From: Hippopus hippopus
Lineage: Eukaryota > Mollusca > Bivalvia > Cardiida > Cardiidae
Assembly (NCBI GenBank): GCA_946811185.2
Contig: OX328103.1
Span: forward strand, 32,296,266 to 32,360,265
Reading direction: 5' to 3'
DNA: 64,000 bases
Below are positions 31,453 to 42,663 of the stretch, in pieces. The number at the start of each line of letters is the position of its first letter. The first letter of the stretch is position 1. The notes under the pieces were generated by a model. It was given only the letters and a program-made list of their open reading frames with translations. It was not told where the DNA came from and ran no database searches. A program made the translations under genes and the position numbers.

Positions 31453-33840
31453 ATGTGCCATATCTGGGTCCACTGACTGACATAAAATTTCAACTTACAG
31501 TTCTTTAGTGCTCTGATGGTTATCTCTTTATGCTGAAGAATCCAGTCATTAGTAGTCCCCTAGAAGTATGATAAAATATTGTGGCCTATGGAATGCTGTT
31601 TTTGTCTACTACAAGAAAATAAAAGTGATCTACAGTTGATTTCATGTATGTGTTGACCGCCTACTTTATTAGACTAGGATGAGCAACTGTCTTATGTGTT
31701 TAACCCTTACCAATAAAAATCTGCACTTTTACCTTAAGGATTAAAGGGTATTTGAAAATTAAAGATTAGTGTTTTTACCCTTTAACAGGTAAATTTCATC
31801 ATTTGAGCAATTTTTCACTTTTAGTCTGTAATTGCTTTCACTTTGGATATTTTTTTTCCCTTTTGATTTAAGAGAAAGTTTTAAGGGCAGATGACTTGCT
31901 ATAACTTATGAAAATAAGTCAAAATTCAGATACATGACCACTTCTGACAGGAAGAAAACACTGAAGCAAAATACCTCCCACAATCTGTCCCTCTTAGCTC
32001 TTTACCCAATGACATAATTTTGGATCTGTAGAAATTGAAATCAATAGCAGATGACAGATAAATTGTGGCTCACAAACAGTATTTGTCTACAAAAGGGTAG
32101 AAAAAATTGTGGGAAAGGACTCAAAGGAGAAAAGATGGTTACCAGGAATGAAAAGGTGCACTTTTGGACGTTTAAATTATGGGACGGTTCTTTTGCAATT
32201 GGTAACTCTGGCTACAGTAAGTTTATGACATCAGATATCAAATCATTATTCTGATTTAAATATGAATCCCCGTAATTCACGCAAATTATTACATATGTGA
32301 CATTCCCTCAAGTCTAAGTGAAATCTAAAATTACCTCTAGAGGCTACATAGCCCCTTATGTAAATACCATTGAAAAATATTCTTTCTTACTTTTGTTTTT
32401 TTCTTTACTGATGATTTGCAAGCCATTGTTTTACTTAGTCATTTTTGAAGTTTAGTGAAATAACAAAAATCTGAGTAGCTTACTTTCAAAAAACGATTAC
32501 ATTTGAAAACATCGTTGTTGAGGTGTGTGATGTATAAGGGAGGTAACTTGTTACTGAGGAACATTCTCTAATACCATTTATCTCCCTGGTATTCTACAAA
32601 AATCATACATTTGGTCATAATCTGAAGCTGATGGAGGAAAGATATTCTACGTTTTCTGTTGCTTATACTGAATGCACTTTCAGCATTTCCAAAAGTCCCT
32701 GTATGCTTAGATTTCACATAATCCACAGAGCCCAGAGTGTAACCTTAGAAAAACAATTCTCTGAAAAAAACTGCCTTAATCATTTCCTCCTACGACAAAT
32801 TTGCAGCACATAACTTCACTTCAAAAAATTTTCTCTTAAAATTGGGATAAGTTATCAGCTCATATCATGGCATACAAAGTGGACTCTACTGAGATCCGAA
32901 TGCATATCAAGGATGCCGCTTACCCACTACTAAGGGAAGCTTCATTTATTTTTGGGGAGGGGGTGATTGTTTCCTTGCTTTCCATTTTACATAATGGAGC
33001 CATTTTTGTCCAATTCTGGAAAGAGGAGAAGAGTTTACGCCACAGGAGAAAATGATAGGCTACAGCACATTTATAACTTCTATTAAGTACTTTTTATATC
33101 TGAATATCTTAATGAAGCTGTAATCTATACTACTTTGAAGTATAGCTAAATATTTTATGTATTTTGGTAGAAATTTGATGTTGAAAGATAAGTCATATTC
33201 TGTGTCATGATCTCAATGATGCCAGGGGCATGGGTGTATTAAATATTAATTCTCCTTTATTCACAGGTTGTTTTCTATACATTCAAAGACGAAATCCACT
33301 ATTTGAGATGCATTTTATAAGTCGTCTGCAAATGGTATAAATTTACACCACTATAAAATTTGTCCCATAGTAAAATATAAAATAAAGATTTCAAACAACT
33401 AGGAAGTACCCAACATCATCTCCCTTCACTAAAAGCCTACAGTCTTAAGAAAAAACATATAGAGCCGATATGGTTTACAAAGTATTGATATTGTAATGAA
33501 CATTCTTAACTATCCAAGGAACTGAAAAATAAATATACTGAAGTTGTAAAAACACTCATCTTCAAGAGACTGAGGTTCTGTACACCCATGGCGTCTTTTG
33601 AAGATCCAACTGTTGTACGACAAAGAATATGGCTGTCTTTCAAGATCGAATTTCAACCAAAAATGGCAAAATACATAAAATTTTTTACCTTTACTGAAAA
33701 ATGTAATAGGTAAAACCTTAATTTAGATACATGTATCTAAATATAAACTTACATATTAGAAGTTATAAATGTGCCGTGGCCTATCATTTTCTCCATTGGA
33801 GTACTGTGACATACTTTAGTGTGACCCCTTTACTTGGCTG
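31453..33840. repeat. Intergenic with three degraded TPal-1 copies
   Basis: Partial copies lie at about 31700-31890 (hairpin gone), 31995-32160 (L half and a broken hairpin) and 33250-33390 (L half only, reverse). No protein frame here has a recognisable domain. The 62-codon frame starting at 32867 has no supporting splice sites that I can see. Confidence 0.55.
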
Positions 33841-33841
33841 T

Positions 33842-34079
33842 TTAACCCTTTACCACACGTTCCCAACTTTTAATGACCCCAAGGAAGAATGCTTTTGAAA
33901 ACATTGCGAGAAAAGGAGAGAATGCTGGTAACCAGCACTTTCTCCTTTTCCTCAAAATTTTTTTTACCAGATCAAAGAGAGAAATCATCATTCTAGTAAC
34001 ATTTGATTTGTCATGTGCAAATGCTTTTAATTTGACCTTAAATGTGTTTTTAGATTGTACAAACCTTTTTATCATCTGA
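33842..34079 (-). repeat. TPal-1 MITE copy, right end eroded
   Basis: TTAACCCTTTACCACACGTT, R half CCCAAGGAAGAATGC, hairpin GAATGCTGGTAACCAGCAC, L half TGTCATGTGCAAATGC. The end TTTATCATCTGAAA is degraded. Confidence 0.8.
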
Positions 34080-34508
34080 AAACGTCAGGCCGTCTAAACT
34101 TTAATCCCATATGGTGTTCTATGCAGATTTTGTAAAGCATTTTCTCAATGGTCGAGGTCAGACACACCTCTGTGTTTAACAAAAAAAAACATGTTTCAAG
34201 ATATCCGAGGTACGTCAAAATGGTGGAATCTGAAACACTGGACAGTTGTAGCGATAGTAAAATAGTTCATATAGCTTATTTACAGCAAATTGTTTAAAGT
34301 TCGACAAGACTGATGGACCTGAAGTGTTGCTTGTCGGATATTGAACAGCTTTCGAGTTTAAATGGGCTTTGTCTCTTGTAAATTTAAAAGCGAATCGATG
34401 CAATCAGATCTCTTCTGAGTTGGTTTGTTTGATGCTTTGAAGCCAGATATTTCTTAGCAATTTGAAATGTCTGAAATCGTTATATGCTTTTCTTGTCGAA
34501 TGTTTCCA

Positions 34509-34732
34509 CTAGGCCTAAAAAAAAAATCTGTGTTTAGGGTTTCCCTACCCTACCTAGAAAATGCTGCTGATCCTAAACTTTTTATGCCACGATTGGGAAA
34601 AAAAGATCTGTCAGGTGGGATTTCGTTATATAGCCCATGTAAAAAGTTTTTGGAAAAAAAAAAATCCCTACCTACCCTACCTACACCATCTCAGACCGAA
34701 ACCCTAAACACAGATATTTTTTTGATAGGCCC
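34509..34732. repeat. Inverted-repeat MITE near GINS3
   Basis: The left end GGCCTAAAAAAAAAATCTG is followed by TGTTTAGGGTTTC. The right end, complemented, is GGCCTATCAAAAAAATATCTG followed by TGTTTAGGGTTTC. CTA flanks both sides, a possible 3-base duplication as made by Harbinger or CACTA transposases. Inside are CCTACCCTACCTA blocks. Confidence 0.65.
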
Positions 34733-35486
34733 TATCCGTTGGTACCATGGATGTCAATATTAGTAGTAAAATGACTTGTAAGCAGAGTTAAGTCCGTGAC
34801 TAGGGTATTGAAAATACATTACAAATTGTTTACCTTTCAGCATACTAATGTGTAAATCATGATTTGAGACACTGTCACTCGCCTGTGAATTCGACCACAG
34901 AAAGGCAAAAACAAAACATTGACAAGTTTTATTCAAAGTACTTTAATGTGTGAAATAATTCATTTTCAATGGCACATAGCGTTGTACATCTAATACGACC
35001 GATAAGGTAGAGTAGGACAAACAGGCTCATGGACGAACTGGTTTAGGGACGAACAAGCCCGAGGCAGATTGATATGTGATGTAGAGGCTCTGTGAGTTAA
35101 TACACTCCAAAGAAGTCGACGTGAAATATTTTGGAAATTTGAATCGTATGAAATTTAATCATCAGCAAAGAATCTTGTGGTCAACAAGGAAATTTACCAA
35201 TTTGCTCTCCTAGTCAACGAACATGTGCAACATCCGGCGTCAAAATGACGTTGCGTGCAAAAACTACGAAAAGCCGTGCAGGGATCAGTTATGATTAGCC
35301 TATTTGTTTTTAAAAGTGTAAATATTCTTGTAATATCACTATTATTTCAATGTTTTAATCTGAAAATGATAACAATCTTGCAAAAATCATATTTTCAGAC
35401 AAGCAAATAGAGATAATCTGAAAAACAATTTTGAGAAATAACAGCGGATCCCTATTGGCGGCTGCTTGAAAAAAATAAACAAAAAC
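34733..35486. other. GINS3: GINS3 upstream region
   Basis: About 750 bases before the GINS3 start. CpG is more frequent here than elsewhere (CATCCGGCGTC, AAATGACGTTGCG, AAAAGCCGTGC around 35233-35278). TGACGT at 35246-35251 matches the core of a CRE/ATF site, which I note without functional support. Segment 35030-35065 has GGACGAAC twice. A promoter probably lies here by position; no TATA box is evident. Confidence 0.4.
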
Positions 35487-35586
35487 ATGGCACTGGAGTC
35501 GTTGGACGAATACTTTAATCTAGACGAAATTCTTGCTACAAATGAAAAGATCCCGTGTAAAATCGAACTACCAATATACAGATTAG
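35487..35586 (+). CDS. GINS3: GINS3 exon 1
   Basis: Codes for 33 residues plus one base. Ends ATTAG before donor GTACAACC. The split Gly codon is completed by GT at the start of exon 2. Confidence 0.93.
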
Positions 35587-38500
35587 GTACAACCGATTAT
35601 AAATGTTGGATTTTTTAGTTACTTCGTAGATGTAGTCTGCCTTTGAATTTACTCTGTCTGACTGGAACTTTCACACTCGGTTTGAGTTTGGCAAAGATAA
35701 CTTTAGATGAAATTCATGAACCTGCTTTTGTGTTCAACTCTTAACCATACTTAATCAGATTATAAAATTATCTAATTTTTTTTTCGGTGTAGCTGATTAT
35801 GCTGGATTTTGACCTAATTTTTGGCACTGATAACAAATTACTCCCGATTCGGGGTCTAGCTCTGATGTTATTTTTGTGATTGTTTCTCCGCTAGACTCCC
35901 GCAGCAGCCTTCTTTAAAAGTATCTGGAATGAATACGATTTTACCGGCATCTTTTTAAACGGCTCTATGCGACAAAATTTCCAATGACAGCTAATAAAAT
36001 TGACTGCTGCGGGAGTCTAGCGGAGAAACAATCACAAAAATAACATCGGAGCTAGACCCCGAATCGGGAGTAATAACAAATGAATTAATAGAAATTTTTG
36101 ATTGGTCAAAAATGTAGACATGTTTGTTAGAAGGACCTCTGTGGTAAAAAATTTAGACATGTGTATTCTAAGGGCCCCTGCCTTTTTTTTCAAGATATTC
36201 TTGTATAAAGAATTTTTGGATTTGTCAGCTTTCAAGCGTTTGCAGATGACGAATGATATGTTGCTTAAATGATACATTTCTCCGACTGATTGATTGAATT
36301 GGAGTTTAACGCCGTGTTAACAGCTTAGGTCATATCACAGCGGTCAGTGCACCTATGCATGTGTTTCCAGGCTTTCTCACACTAGCACTGACACAACTTT
36401 CTTCAAAGTCACTGACTACTTGCTCACATGCATCAGCCTGTCCGTCGAGGTGGGAACAAGCGATTACCACATTTCCGGTGCAAATTAGCGCGTGATCCAG
36501 GCAAGTAAAGGGAATTTTACCCGACTTTTTTTGGGAATAAATTAATCGACAATTTTTATCGACAATTGGAAGAATTAATCGACAGCTGAATTAATTAATC
36601 GACAATTGTCAATAATGTCGATTGGCAGCGCGAGCACTGATCAGGGTAGAGAGGCAAAAAATCGCTGTTAGAAAGTTTGCCTTAACCGGGCATCGAACTC
36701 ACTACCACCGGGTCATGCATCCGATATGCTAACCAATGAGCTACTTGGGCAGGCTACTTGTCTCTGATAGAGTAGAAAGGGATTAAATGATGGTTACCAG
36801 CATTCTCCCCTTTCCCTACTATGTTTTCTGAAGCATTCTTGCAAGGTCCGTTAAATAGTGTTTATTTAGTAAATTCTTAAAGCCATCACACTGTGTGTCC
36901 CTGCATGGACTTTTTTCAGAAACATCTGAAAGGCTTGTTTGCAAAGATAATTTTTCTTTTAATTCTTAACCACAAAAGCAAAATATGGACTTATCCAAAT
37001 TAAAAAAAATTTGCAGTCGACAAACTAAATGTAGCTCAAAGATGACATTTGTCTTTGATAGGGTAGAAAACATTATAGAAAAAGGTAAAAATGCTGCTTA
37101 TCAGCATTTTCTCCTTTTCAGAAGGCTTCTTCCTCAGGAATGTTAAAAGTTGGAACTGAGTAGTAAAGGGTTTAATTTTTGTTATGAATTAGCATACTTT
37201 TTTATCTTTTCCCAGGTTATTTAGATACTAGTTCTACAAGTGAGCACTTGCAACCAGGTACAAAAATAGAACTACCATTCTGGATGGCTAGGGCCTTATG
37301 TAGCCGTAAAGGCCATGTGGTCAGCATAGAAACACCCAAACAGTATAGGTAGGGACCAATGAGAGATGATGTAATTAACTATAAATATATAAATATTGAA
37401 AGAGGGAAGGTATATCTTGTGCTAACCAGTTTACCAAACAATCAGGTGTTTTAAAAACTCTGAGTGAGAAAGCTTTTGAAAATATTGTTGGGAAAGGAGA
37501 ACATGCTGATAACCAGCAATTTGTCCTTTTCCCACAATGTGTTTTACCTTTTCACAGACAAGTCCCTTCTCTTGAGCAACATGTCAAGTGGGTTTTTCTT
37601 TTTTTTGGTATGGACTGATTTAGTTTATTGTCCAGCTCAGGAAGCTTTACAACAAATATCAATTTACCCCATGATTCTGAATATAACCCTTTACCAAACA
37701 TTCTGTTGTTTGATAGATCCTGAGGAACAGTGCTTTTGAAAAAAAAATTGTTGGAAAAGGAAAACATGCTGGTTACCAAAATTTTCTCCTCTTTCCACAA
37801 TATTTTCTACTCTTTCAAAGGTCTAATCATTTGAGCTACATTTGTACATCTATGGTATGCAGATACATTGAACATGGACATGTCTGAAAATTTGTTGTAT
37901 AGTAAAGAGATATATCAGTGTATGCCTGACTTTTTTTTGGGGGGATTTGATGAAGTTAGAAATTAATTCTACCAGACAAAAAATTTTAATCTGATCAAAG
38001 TTGAAAGCATTTGCAGATGACAAAAGAAATGTGACTTTAAAATTGAAATTTGTTTTGGGAAACCAGGGAAGGGAGACACATTGTGGGAGGAGGAGAAAAA
38101 GCTGGTTACCAGCCCTTTCTCCTTTTCCCACAAAGTTTTCAAAAGCCTTCTCTTCCAAGGTCGTTCAAACACAGGATTGTGCAGTAATGGGTTAATCCTT
38201 TCCTTATACTGGACATTGTTCCAACTTAGCCTGTATAGGAAAAGTGTTAAAATACCATTTTAGGTCAACTTCAGAAAAGTAGCAAAGACCTATTTATTGC
38301 AATTTTAACCCTCATCCCCATACCACACAATCCCAACTTTTAAAATATTTTGGAAGAAGGAGAACGTGCTGGGAACCAGCACTTTCTCCCTTTCCCGCAA
38401 TTTTTTCTAACCAGTCAGAGAAGACTTCCAGTATTTGAGACAAATTTTAGTTGTCTGCAAAGGCTTTCAATTTAGACGAGCCTAATTTTGTTGTCTGGTA

Positions 38501-40433
38501 AAGAGTTGAAAGGGGCCAGCATTGATCAACAGCAGGATGCATGGAATGTTAACTGGTCTAGACTATAGAGGTATTTCCAGAATTAGCATGGCCTTGAATT
38601 CAGAAATAAGCCATTTAACCCTCTACCACACAACAAAATTTTAGACTTGTCCCTATGAAAAAATGTTTGAGATGATAAATTCAGTGTAGCTCAAAAGATG
38701 ATTTTTGTCTTTGGAATGGGTAAAAAGCATGGTGGGAAAAGGGAAAATGCTGGTTACCACAATGCTTTAGAAAAGCCTTTTCTGCAAGGGTCGTTAAAAC
38801 TCAGGATTGTGTGATAAAGAGATAACTTTACCAAACAGCATAAATTTTAGGCATATCCAAATTGAAAGTACATGTATTTGCAATGACAAAATAAATGACT
38901 GAAAAATTAAAATATGTTTTAGGAAGGACAGAAAATGTTTTCTCCTTTTCCCACAATATTTTCAGAAGCTTCCCTTGTAAGAATAATTAAAAGCTGGGAT
39001 TGTGTTGCAAAGGGTTTAAGTCAAAAAGAGTTAATACATGTATAACAAACTCTTTTTGGTGTTTTATGCACTGCTTTGTATTGCTATAGGTCATTTTCAT
39101 TTTCTTCTATTTCAGAGAATCCTATAGACAAATACTAACAGCTGATGCTAGTGTGGTTGATCTACATAAGCTTGGGCCTTATTATTACAGTTTTGGGACC
39201 CATATGTTAAAGTTTGAGTCCCCGGAGGCTGTTGATGTAGCTAAAATACTGGTGAAGGTAGTAGCATTTCCTCCCCCCACCACAATTTTTCAAAATCTGT
39301 TTCGTTCGTTTCAAGTGGTAAAATCATGAGATCGTTTGATAAAGGGTTAATTGAAACCTTAGACTACTAATTTTCAGCGAACAGAAAAGGTCCAATAAAT
39401 ATTGCTACGTAGCTTTTTACTAGATGACAAAATTTTTAAATTGTCCATATTGGAAGTATTTAAAGGCGACAAATTAGATGTATCTATTAGATTTTATGGG
39501 TTTGTCCCTGATAAAATAGACCTAAGTGTCACCGGATTAAACAGTAAAAAGTTATCTCTTTACCACACAACAAAACTTTAGAATTGTCCAGATTAAAAGG
39601 ATTTGCAGATGACAAAGTGATAGTTGTTCAGTTGTCTTTGATATGGAAGAAAACATTGTGGGAAAAGGAGAAAATGCTGGCTATCAGCATTTTCTCCTTT
39701 TCCCATAATGTTTTCTAAACCTTTCTTTCATAGGGTTGTTAAAACTCATAATTATGTGGTAAGTGGTTGAGACTTATTCGGCCTGGATGGCTCATGAAAT
39801 GGAGGATAATCTTGATTGTCAATTAGAGATTAAACCACAGATTCTGTGAAGTGTTGCATTTTTTTTTGTGGGAAGAAAGTTGATATTTTGAGAGGAAAAA
39901 TCTGAAGGAAGTGGCTGTTTACCGTCCTCAGATGCAGGAAAATAATCTGGGGAAAAATGCCTATGATGGTGTTAGTCTACATAGGTTTAACCTGTATAAA
40001 ATGAAAATATTTACAGAAGACAAATGTACGTTTAGCTTAAAGGATTGAAACTTTGTTTCAAAGGGTAGAAAGCTTTGTGGGAAAAGGAGAAAATGATTGT
40101 TCATTCTTTCCTATTTTTCTAAAGCTATCTTCTATAGGGTTGTTGAAACTAGAGACTGGTAAAGGATTCACAAAATGGATCTTTTCAATTTTTCAGTCAT
40201 TTCAGACAAGGTTTCGGAAAGTCATGGACTCCTCTCAGAATGCCTATAATGAAGACACCTCAAAACTGACAGTCAAATTAGATGAATCTGAAAGACAACT
40301 GTTTAAAGCTGGTCAACTAGGATTAAATGACTTTGTCAGGTGGGAGACAAGAGAAACTGAGAAACTGACAACATCAGAAATGGTGAAAAATCACCGTAAA
40401 AGGAAGAGGGCTGTGCTTGAAGAAACACATTGA
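35487..40433 (+). CDS. GINS3: DNA replication complex GINS protein PSF3, four exons
   Basis: Join 35487-35586, 37216-37348, 39116-39257, 40197-40433; 612 bases giving 203 residues plus TGA, against about 216 in human. The family: PSF3 is one of four GINS subunits, which with Cdc45 and MCM2-7 form the replicative helicase in the nucleus. Evidence: the ATG is in good context (A at -3, G at +4) and opens MALESLDEYFNLDEIL, the usual PSF3 start. Exon 2 supplies GTKIELPFWMARAL and VVSIETPK. Exon 3 supplies ASVVDLHKLGPYYYSFGTHM. Exon 4 supplies MDSSQNAYNEDTSKLTVKLD and GLNDFVRWE, and the protein ends in a basic NHRKRKRAVLEE tail. All introns are GT-AG and the phases (1, 2, 0) join without a break. 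Identity was recognised from memory of the vertebrate protein; near certain. Confidence 0.95.
35839..36072. mobile_element. Mutator-like MITE in GINS3 intron 1
   Basis: The terminal inverted repeats are 69 bases (35839-35907 and 36004-36072) and differ at one position. Each begins TACTCCCGATTCGGGGTC when read inward. ATAACAAAT stands directly on both sides (35830-35838 and 36073-36081), a 9-base target duplication without mismatch. Long end repeats with 9-base duplications are typical of Mutator-like elements. The 96-base interior has no coding capacity. Near identity of the arms marks it as recent. Confidence 0.85.
36195..36890. mobile_element. SINE (reverse) with a foreign insert, inside a TPal-1 copy
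   Basis: A TPal-1 L half (CAAGCGTTTGCAGATGACGA) stops near 36287 and resumes near 36758 with CTCTGATAGAGTAG. Between them is a reverse SINE: tail TGATTGATTGAATTGGAG, body CACAGCGGTCAGTGCACC, head on the far side (complement of TAGCTCATTGGTTAGC and GAGTTCGATGCC). The SINE body is itself interrupted at about 36435-36640 by sequence that has TTAATCGACAA several times. Confidence 0.7.
36960..37175 (+). repeat. TPal-1 copy in GINS3 intron 1
   Basis: Starts AATTCTTAACCACAAAAGC. L half TTTGCAGTCGACAAAC, hairpin AAAAATGCTGCTTATCAGCA, R half GGCTTCTTCCTCAGG, ending GTAAAGGGTTTAA. It ends about 40 bases before the exon 2 acceptor. Confidence 0.72.
37216..37348 (+). CDS. GINS3: GINS3 exon 2
   Basis: Acceptor TTATCTTTTCCCAG, donor GTAGGG. 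Codes the segment with the conserved PSF3 motif around ELPFWMARALCSRKGHVVSI. Ends two bases into an Arg codon. Confidence 0.94.
37349..39115. repeat. GINS3 intron 2, filled with TPal-1 copies
   Basis: Recognisable copies lie at about 37430-37560 (R half and hairpin), 37685-37915 (reverse), 37960-38195 (forward, R half AAAAGCCTTCTCTTCC), 38309-38508 (reverse), 38616-38825 and 38823-39020 (both forward). Little unique sequence remains between them. Confidence 0.72.
39116..39257 (+). CDS. GINS3: GINS3 exon 3
   Basis: Acceptor TTCTTCTATTTCAG, donor GTAGTAG. 142 bases from the last base of an Arg codon to a whole Lys codon, so it ends in phase 0. Carries DASVVDLHKLGP. Confidence 0.94.
39258..40196. 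repeat. GINS3 intron 3, TPal-1 copies
   Basis: The R-half end of a copy starts immediately after the donor (TTTCCTCCCCCCACCACAA to ATAAAGGGTTAA at 39350). Then come an L-half fragment at about 39405-39505, a forward copy with clean hairpin at 39553-39770, and a forward copy at about 39985-40165 whose hairpin is cut short, 30 bases from the acceptor. Confidence 0.7.
40197..40433 (+). CDS. GINS3: GINS3 exon 4 (terminal)
   Basis: Acceptor CAATTTTTCAG, then SFQTRFRKVMDSSQNAYNED and on to the TGA stop. The frame is open upstream to 40053, but that part is TPal-1 and intron sequence. Confidence 0.95.
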   Translation, partial: SFQTRFRKVMDSSQNAYNEDTSKLTVKLDESERQLFKAGQLGLNDFVRWETRETEKLTTSEMVKNHRKRKRAVLEETH

Positions 40434-40491
40434 TGTTTATTTTTATGTTATTTTTTATCAGGAAAATTATTATTTTTTTGTATATAAATAT

Positions 40492-40497
40492 AATAAA
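40492..40497 (+). promoter_or_regulatory. GINS3: GINS3 poly(A) signal
   Basis: AATAAA 58 bases after the stop codon. A second AATAAA is at 40638-40643. The nearer one gives an unusually short 3' untranslated region, so either may be used. Confidence 0.6.
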
Positions 40498-40679
40498 TCT
40501 GAAATTGTTTTATTGACTCCTTTCTTTCATTTGTACCAGATTTTTGTTGATCTGTATCAGTTGTTGCAGGCACAAACACAAAAAATCATGGTATCAAATT
40601 TTAATTTCGTATGTAAGTAAAAATATGGATTTTTATCAATAAAACAAGAAAATGATGAAATGAAGACACCCTAGAAATC

Positions 40680-40990
40680 AACCATTCTCAACACCAGAGC
40701 TCCAGACAGAGGGAATGATTTTGATTTTAAAATTAGAAATATTAATTATTATACACCAAACCTTATGTTATGGGTATTCATTAGAATCGTCTCGTTTGAC
40801 AATTCTAATGAGTACCCACAACATAGGGTTTGAAAGAGAAATAATGGATTTAGAATACCATCACTCCCCCTTATCTGGAGCTCTGCAACACATTTCTATT
40901 TTTGACTGTCATTGACTGGCCATCTGATTGGTTGAGATGTTTTACTCAGCCAATCAGAAGGTAATCAATCCTTACAGCACCAAATAAACT
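40680..40990. repeat. Inverted-repeat sequence shared with 8335-8440
   Basis: TATGTTATGGGTATTCATTA and its near-complement TAATGAGTACCCACAACATA face each other at about 40770-40830. The following ACATAGGGTTTGAAAGAGAA and CTTATCTGGAGCTCTGC recur almost unchanged inside the element at 7531-9265. CCAATCAGAAGG near 40955 pairs with CATCTGATTGG near 40921. Confidence 0.6.
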
Positions 40991-41015
40991 CACTACACAT
41001 TTTAGTTCTAGAATT

Positions 41016-41220
41016 AACCCTTTACCAAACAATCCCTGGTTTTTACGACCCCCGAGGAAGACGCCTTCTGAAAACACTGTGGGAAAAGGAGAAAATGCTG
41101 GTAACTAGCATTTTCTCCTTTTCCCACAATGTTTTCTACTCTTCCAAAGTTGAGTTTCCATTTTTGAGTCACTTTAATTTTGTCGTCTGCAAATGCTTTC
41201 AGTTTGGACCAGACTAAGAT
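41016..41220 (-). repeat. TPal-1 MITE copy, L half cut by a SINE
   Basis: TTAACCCTTTACCAAACAAT, R half CGAGGAAGACGCCTTC, clean hairpin with GGTAACTAGC, then the L half to GACCAGACTAAGATTC, where the SINE tail starts. The terminal GGTAAAGAGTTAA is not found beyond the SINE. Confidence 0.8.
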
Positions 41221-41221
41221 T

Positions 41222-41466
41222 CTGTTTGTTTGTATTGGAGTGTAACACCATTTTCACAGCTGAGGTCATTATCATAGCAGTCAGTGCACCTATAAATGTG
41301 TTTCCTGGCTTTTATCACACTAGTTCTGACTCAACTTCTTTCCAAGTCACTGGCTTCTTTTCTCACATGCATAAGAGGTAAGAGGTGTTTGCCTAAACCG
41401 GGTATCAAACCTGAAATCACCAGGTCACGAGTTAGATATGCTAACCTCTGAGCTACTGGTGCAGGC
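41222..41466 (-). mobile_element. tRNA-derived SINE (reverse)
   Basis: Tail TGTTTGTTTGTATTGGAG, body AGCAGTCAGTGCACC and CAAGTCACTGGCTTCTT, head at the right (complement of GGTATCAAACCTGAAATC and TGCTAACCTCTGAGCTAC, the B- and A-box regions). Same subfamily as 16.9 and 36.3 kb. Confidence 0.8.
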
Positions 41467-42660
41467 AGCACACTATCAAACTTACTTTTGTCCAATATGT
41501 AGTGAAAGGTGCTGTAAGGTTTAATATAGAATAAATCACTATGTAAGTTATTGACAGCTTTAGAAAACAGTGATGGAATAGGAGCAATTACTATTTACAT
41601 GCAAGTGCTTTTTAAAAATAATTCCTCTTTTCCCTCATATATTTGAAATATATCTTTCTATCCCTCAGATGTTTGTCCTTTCTATATTTTGTTACAGTTT
41701 CTGGTGGGTCTGAAGATAACTATTGCCTGAAAAATAATGGGTGAACTTACTTTGTAATACATGTATACATATTTAAAAAAGAAGGGGGAAAAATATACAA
41801 GCCATAATCTGTGAAAAGGGGGTTTTATACATCTGCAAAAAGTATTGGCCAATGTTCGCATAGGCTGACATGAAGCAAAACTTTTCACTTTTTGTAAATT
41901 TTCTGCATGTCCATGGACCAGTCTACCACATGAATCACTTGTTTGACAAAATGGATTTTATAGATCCAAAGTTATGTGATGACTTGCATCATAGAGAAAC
42001 CCCTTTTTCACTGAGTATGGCTCATTTGAAATGTATAAGATGTATGTGTGAATATGATTATAATCAGATGTATTAGAAAATTATTAAAATACATGTATTT
42101 AAAGTATATGTTAATAAATATTGATGATATGGTATTTAACCATTTTGTTTACACAATAATTTTATCACTCTAAATATTCCAATAAACTAGAAGGCAACTT
42201 AGATACAAAATGACTCTATAAAAAAGGTCACTCTGGAAACCATTGTCAGAAAAAGTGATATGGTTTCATTAACAACTGATGGACTTCTACAAGTAGTTTT
42301 TCAGATTTTTCACAGCAGTTGCTTACAACATTTGATGTTTGTATGTAATGATAAGAGCCAATGTATTATTAGAATAACTGTATGTTTTGAAAATATCTGT
42401 TGGAGACAGCAAAAAGAAATGATAAGAAGTAACTTTTGTGGGCTGTGATGAACATTAATAAAATGCATGCACTCTATGAAAATATCTGTTTAAGATGACA
42501 GATAAAAATAATTATGTAAATAACCTGTCCCTAATGAAATTGGCAAAATCTAACAAATATAAAATGAACTCGAATATGAAAAATTTATATTCTTGAAAAT
42601 AAATAGAGGAGGTACATGTACTTCAAGTGTTTATAAAACTTTCAAACCAATGGATAACAA
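41467..42660. repeat. Degraded CG-rich family A copy and A+T-rich sequence
   Basis: At about 41805-42040, CTGTGAAAAGGGGGTTTTAT, CATGTCCATGGACCAGTCTA and the reversed end CCCCTTTTTCACTGAGTATG mark an old copy of the family at 54772-55037. Its CG-rich core is reduced to CATAGGCTGACATG. From 42060 to 42660 I see only A+T-rich sequence. Confidence 0.55.
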
Positions 42661-42663
42661 TGA

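Noticed and set aside
34215..34403. A divergent gene sharing the GINS3 promoter
   Set aside because: A 62-codon reverse frame exists but has no recognisable domain or clear donor site; CpG is raised nearby, but this is not enough to call it.
40053..40196. Open frame upstream of GINS3 exon 4 as coding
   Set aside because: It is TPal-1 and intron sequence; the conserved GINS3 sequence starts right after the acceptor, and phase agrees with exon 3.
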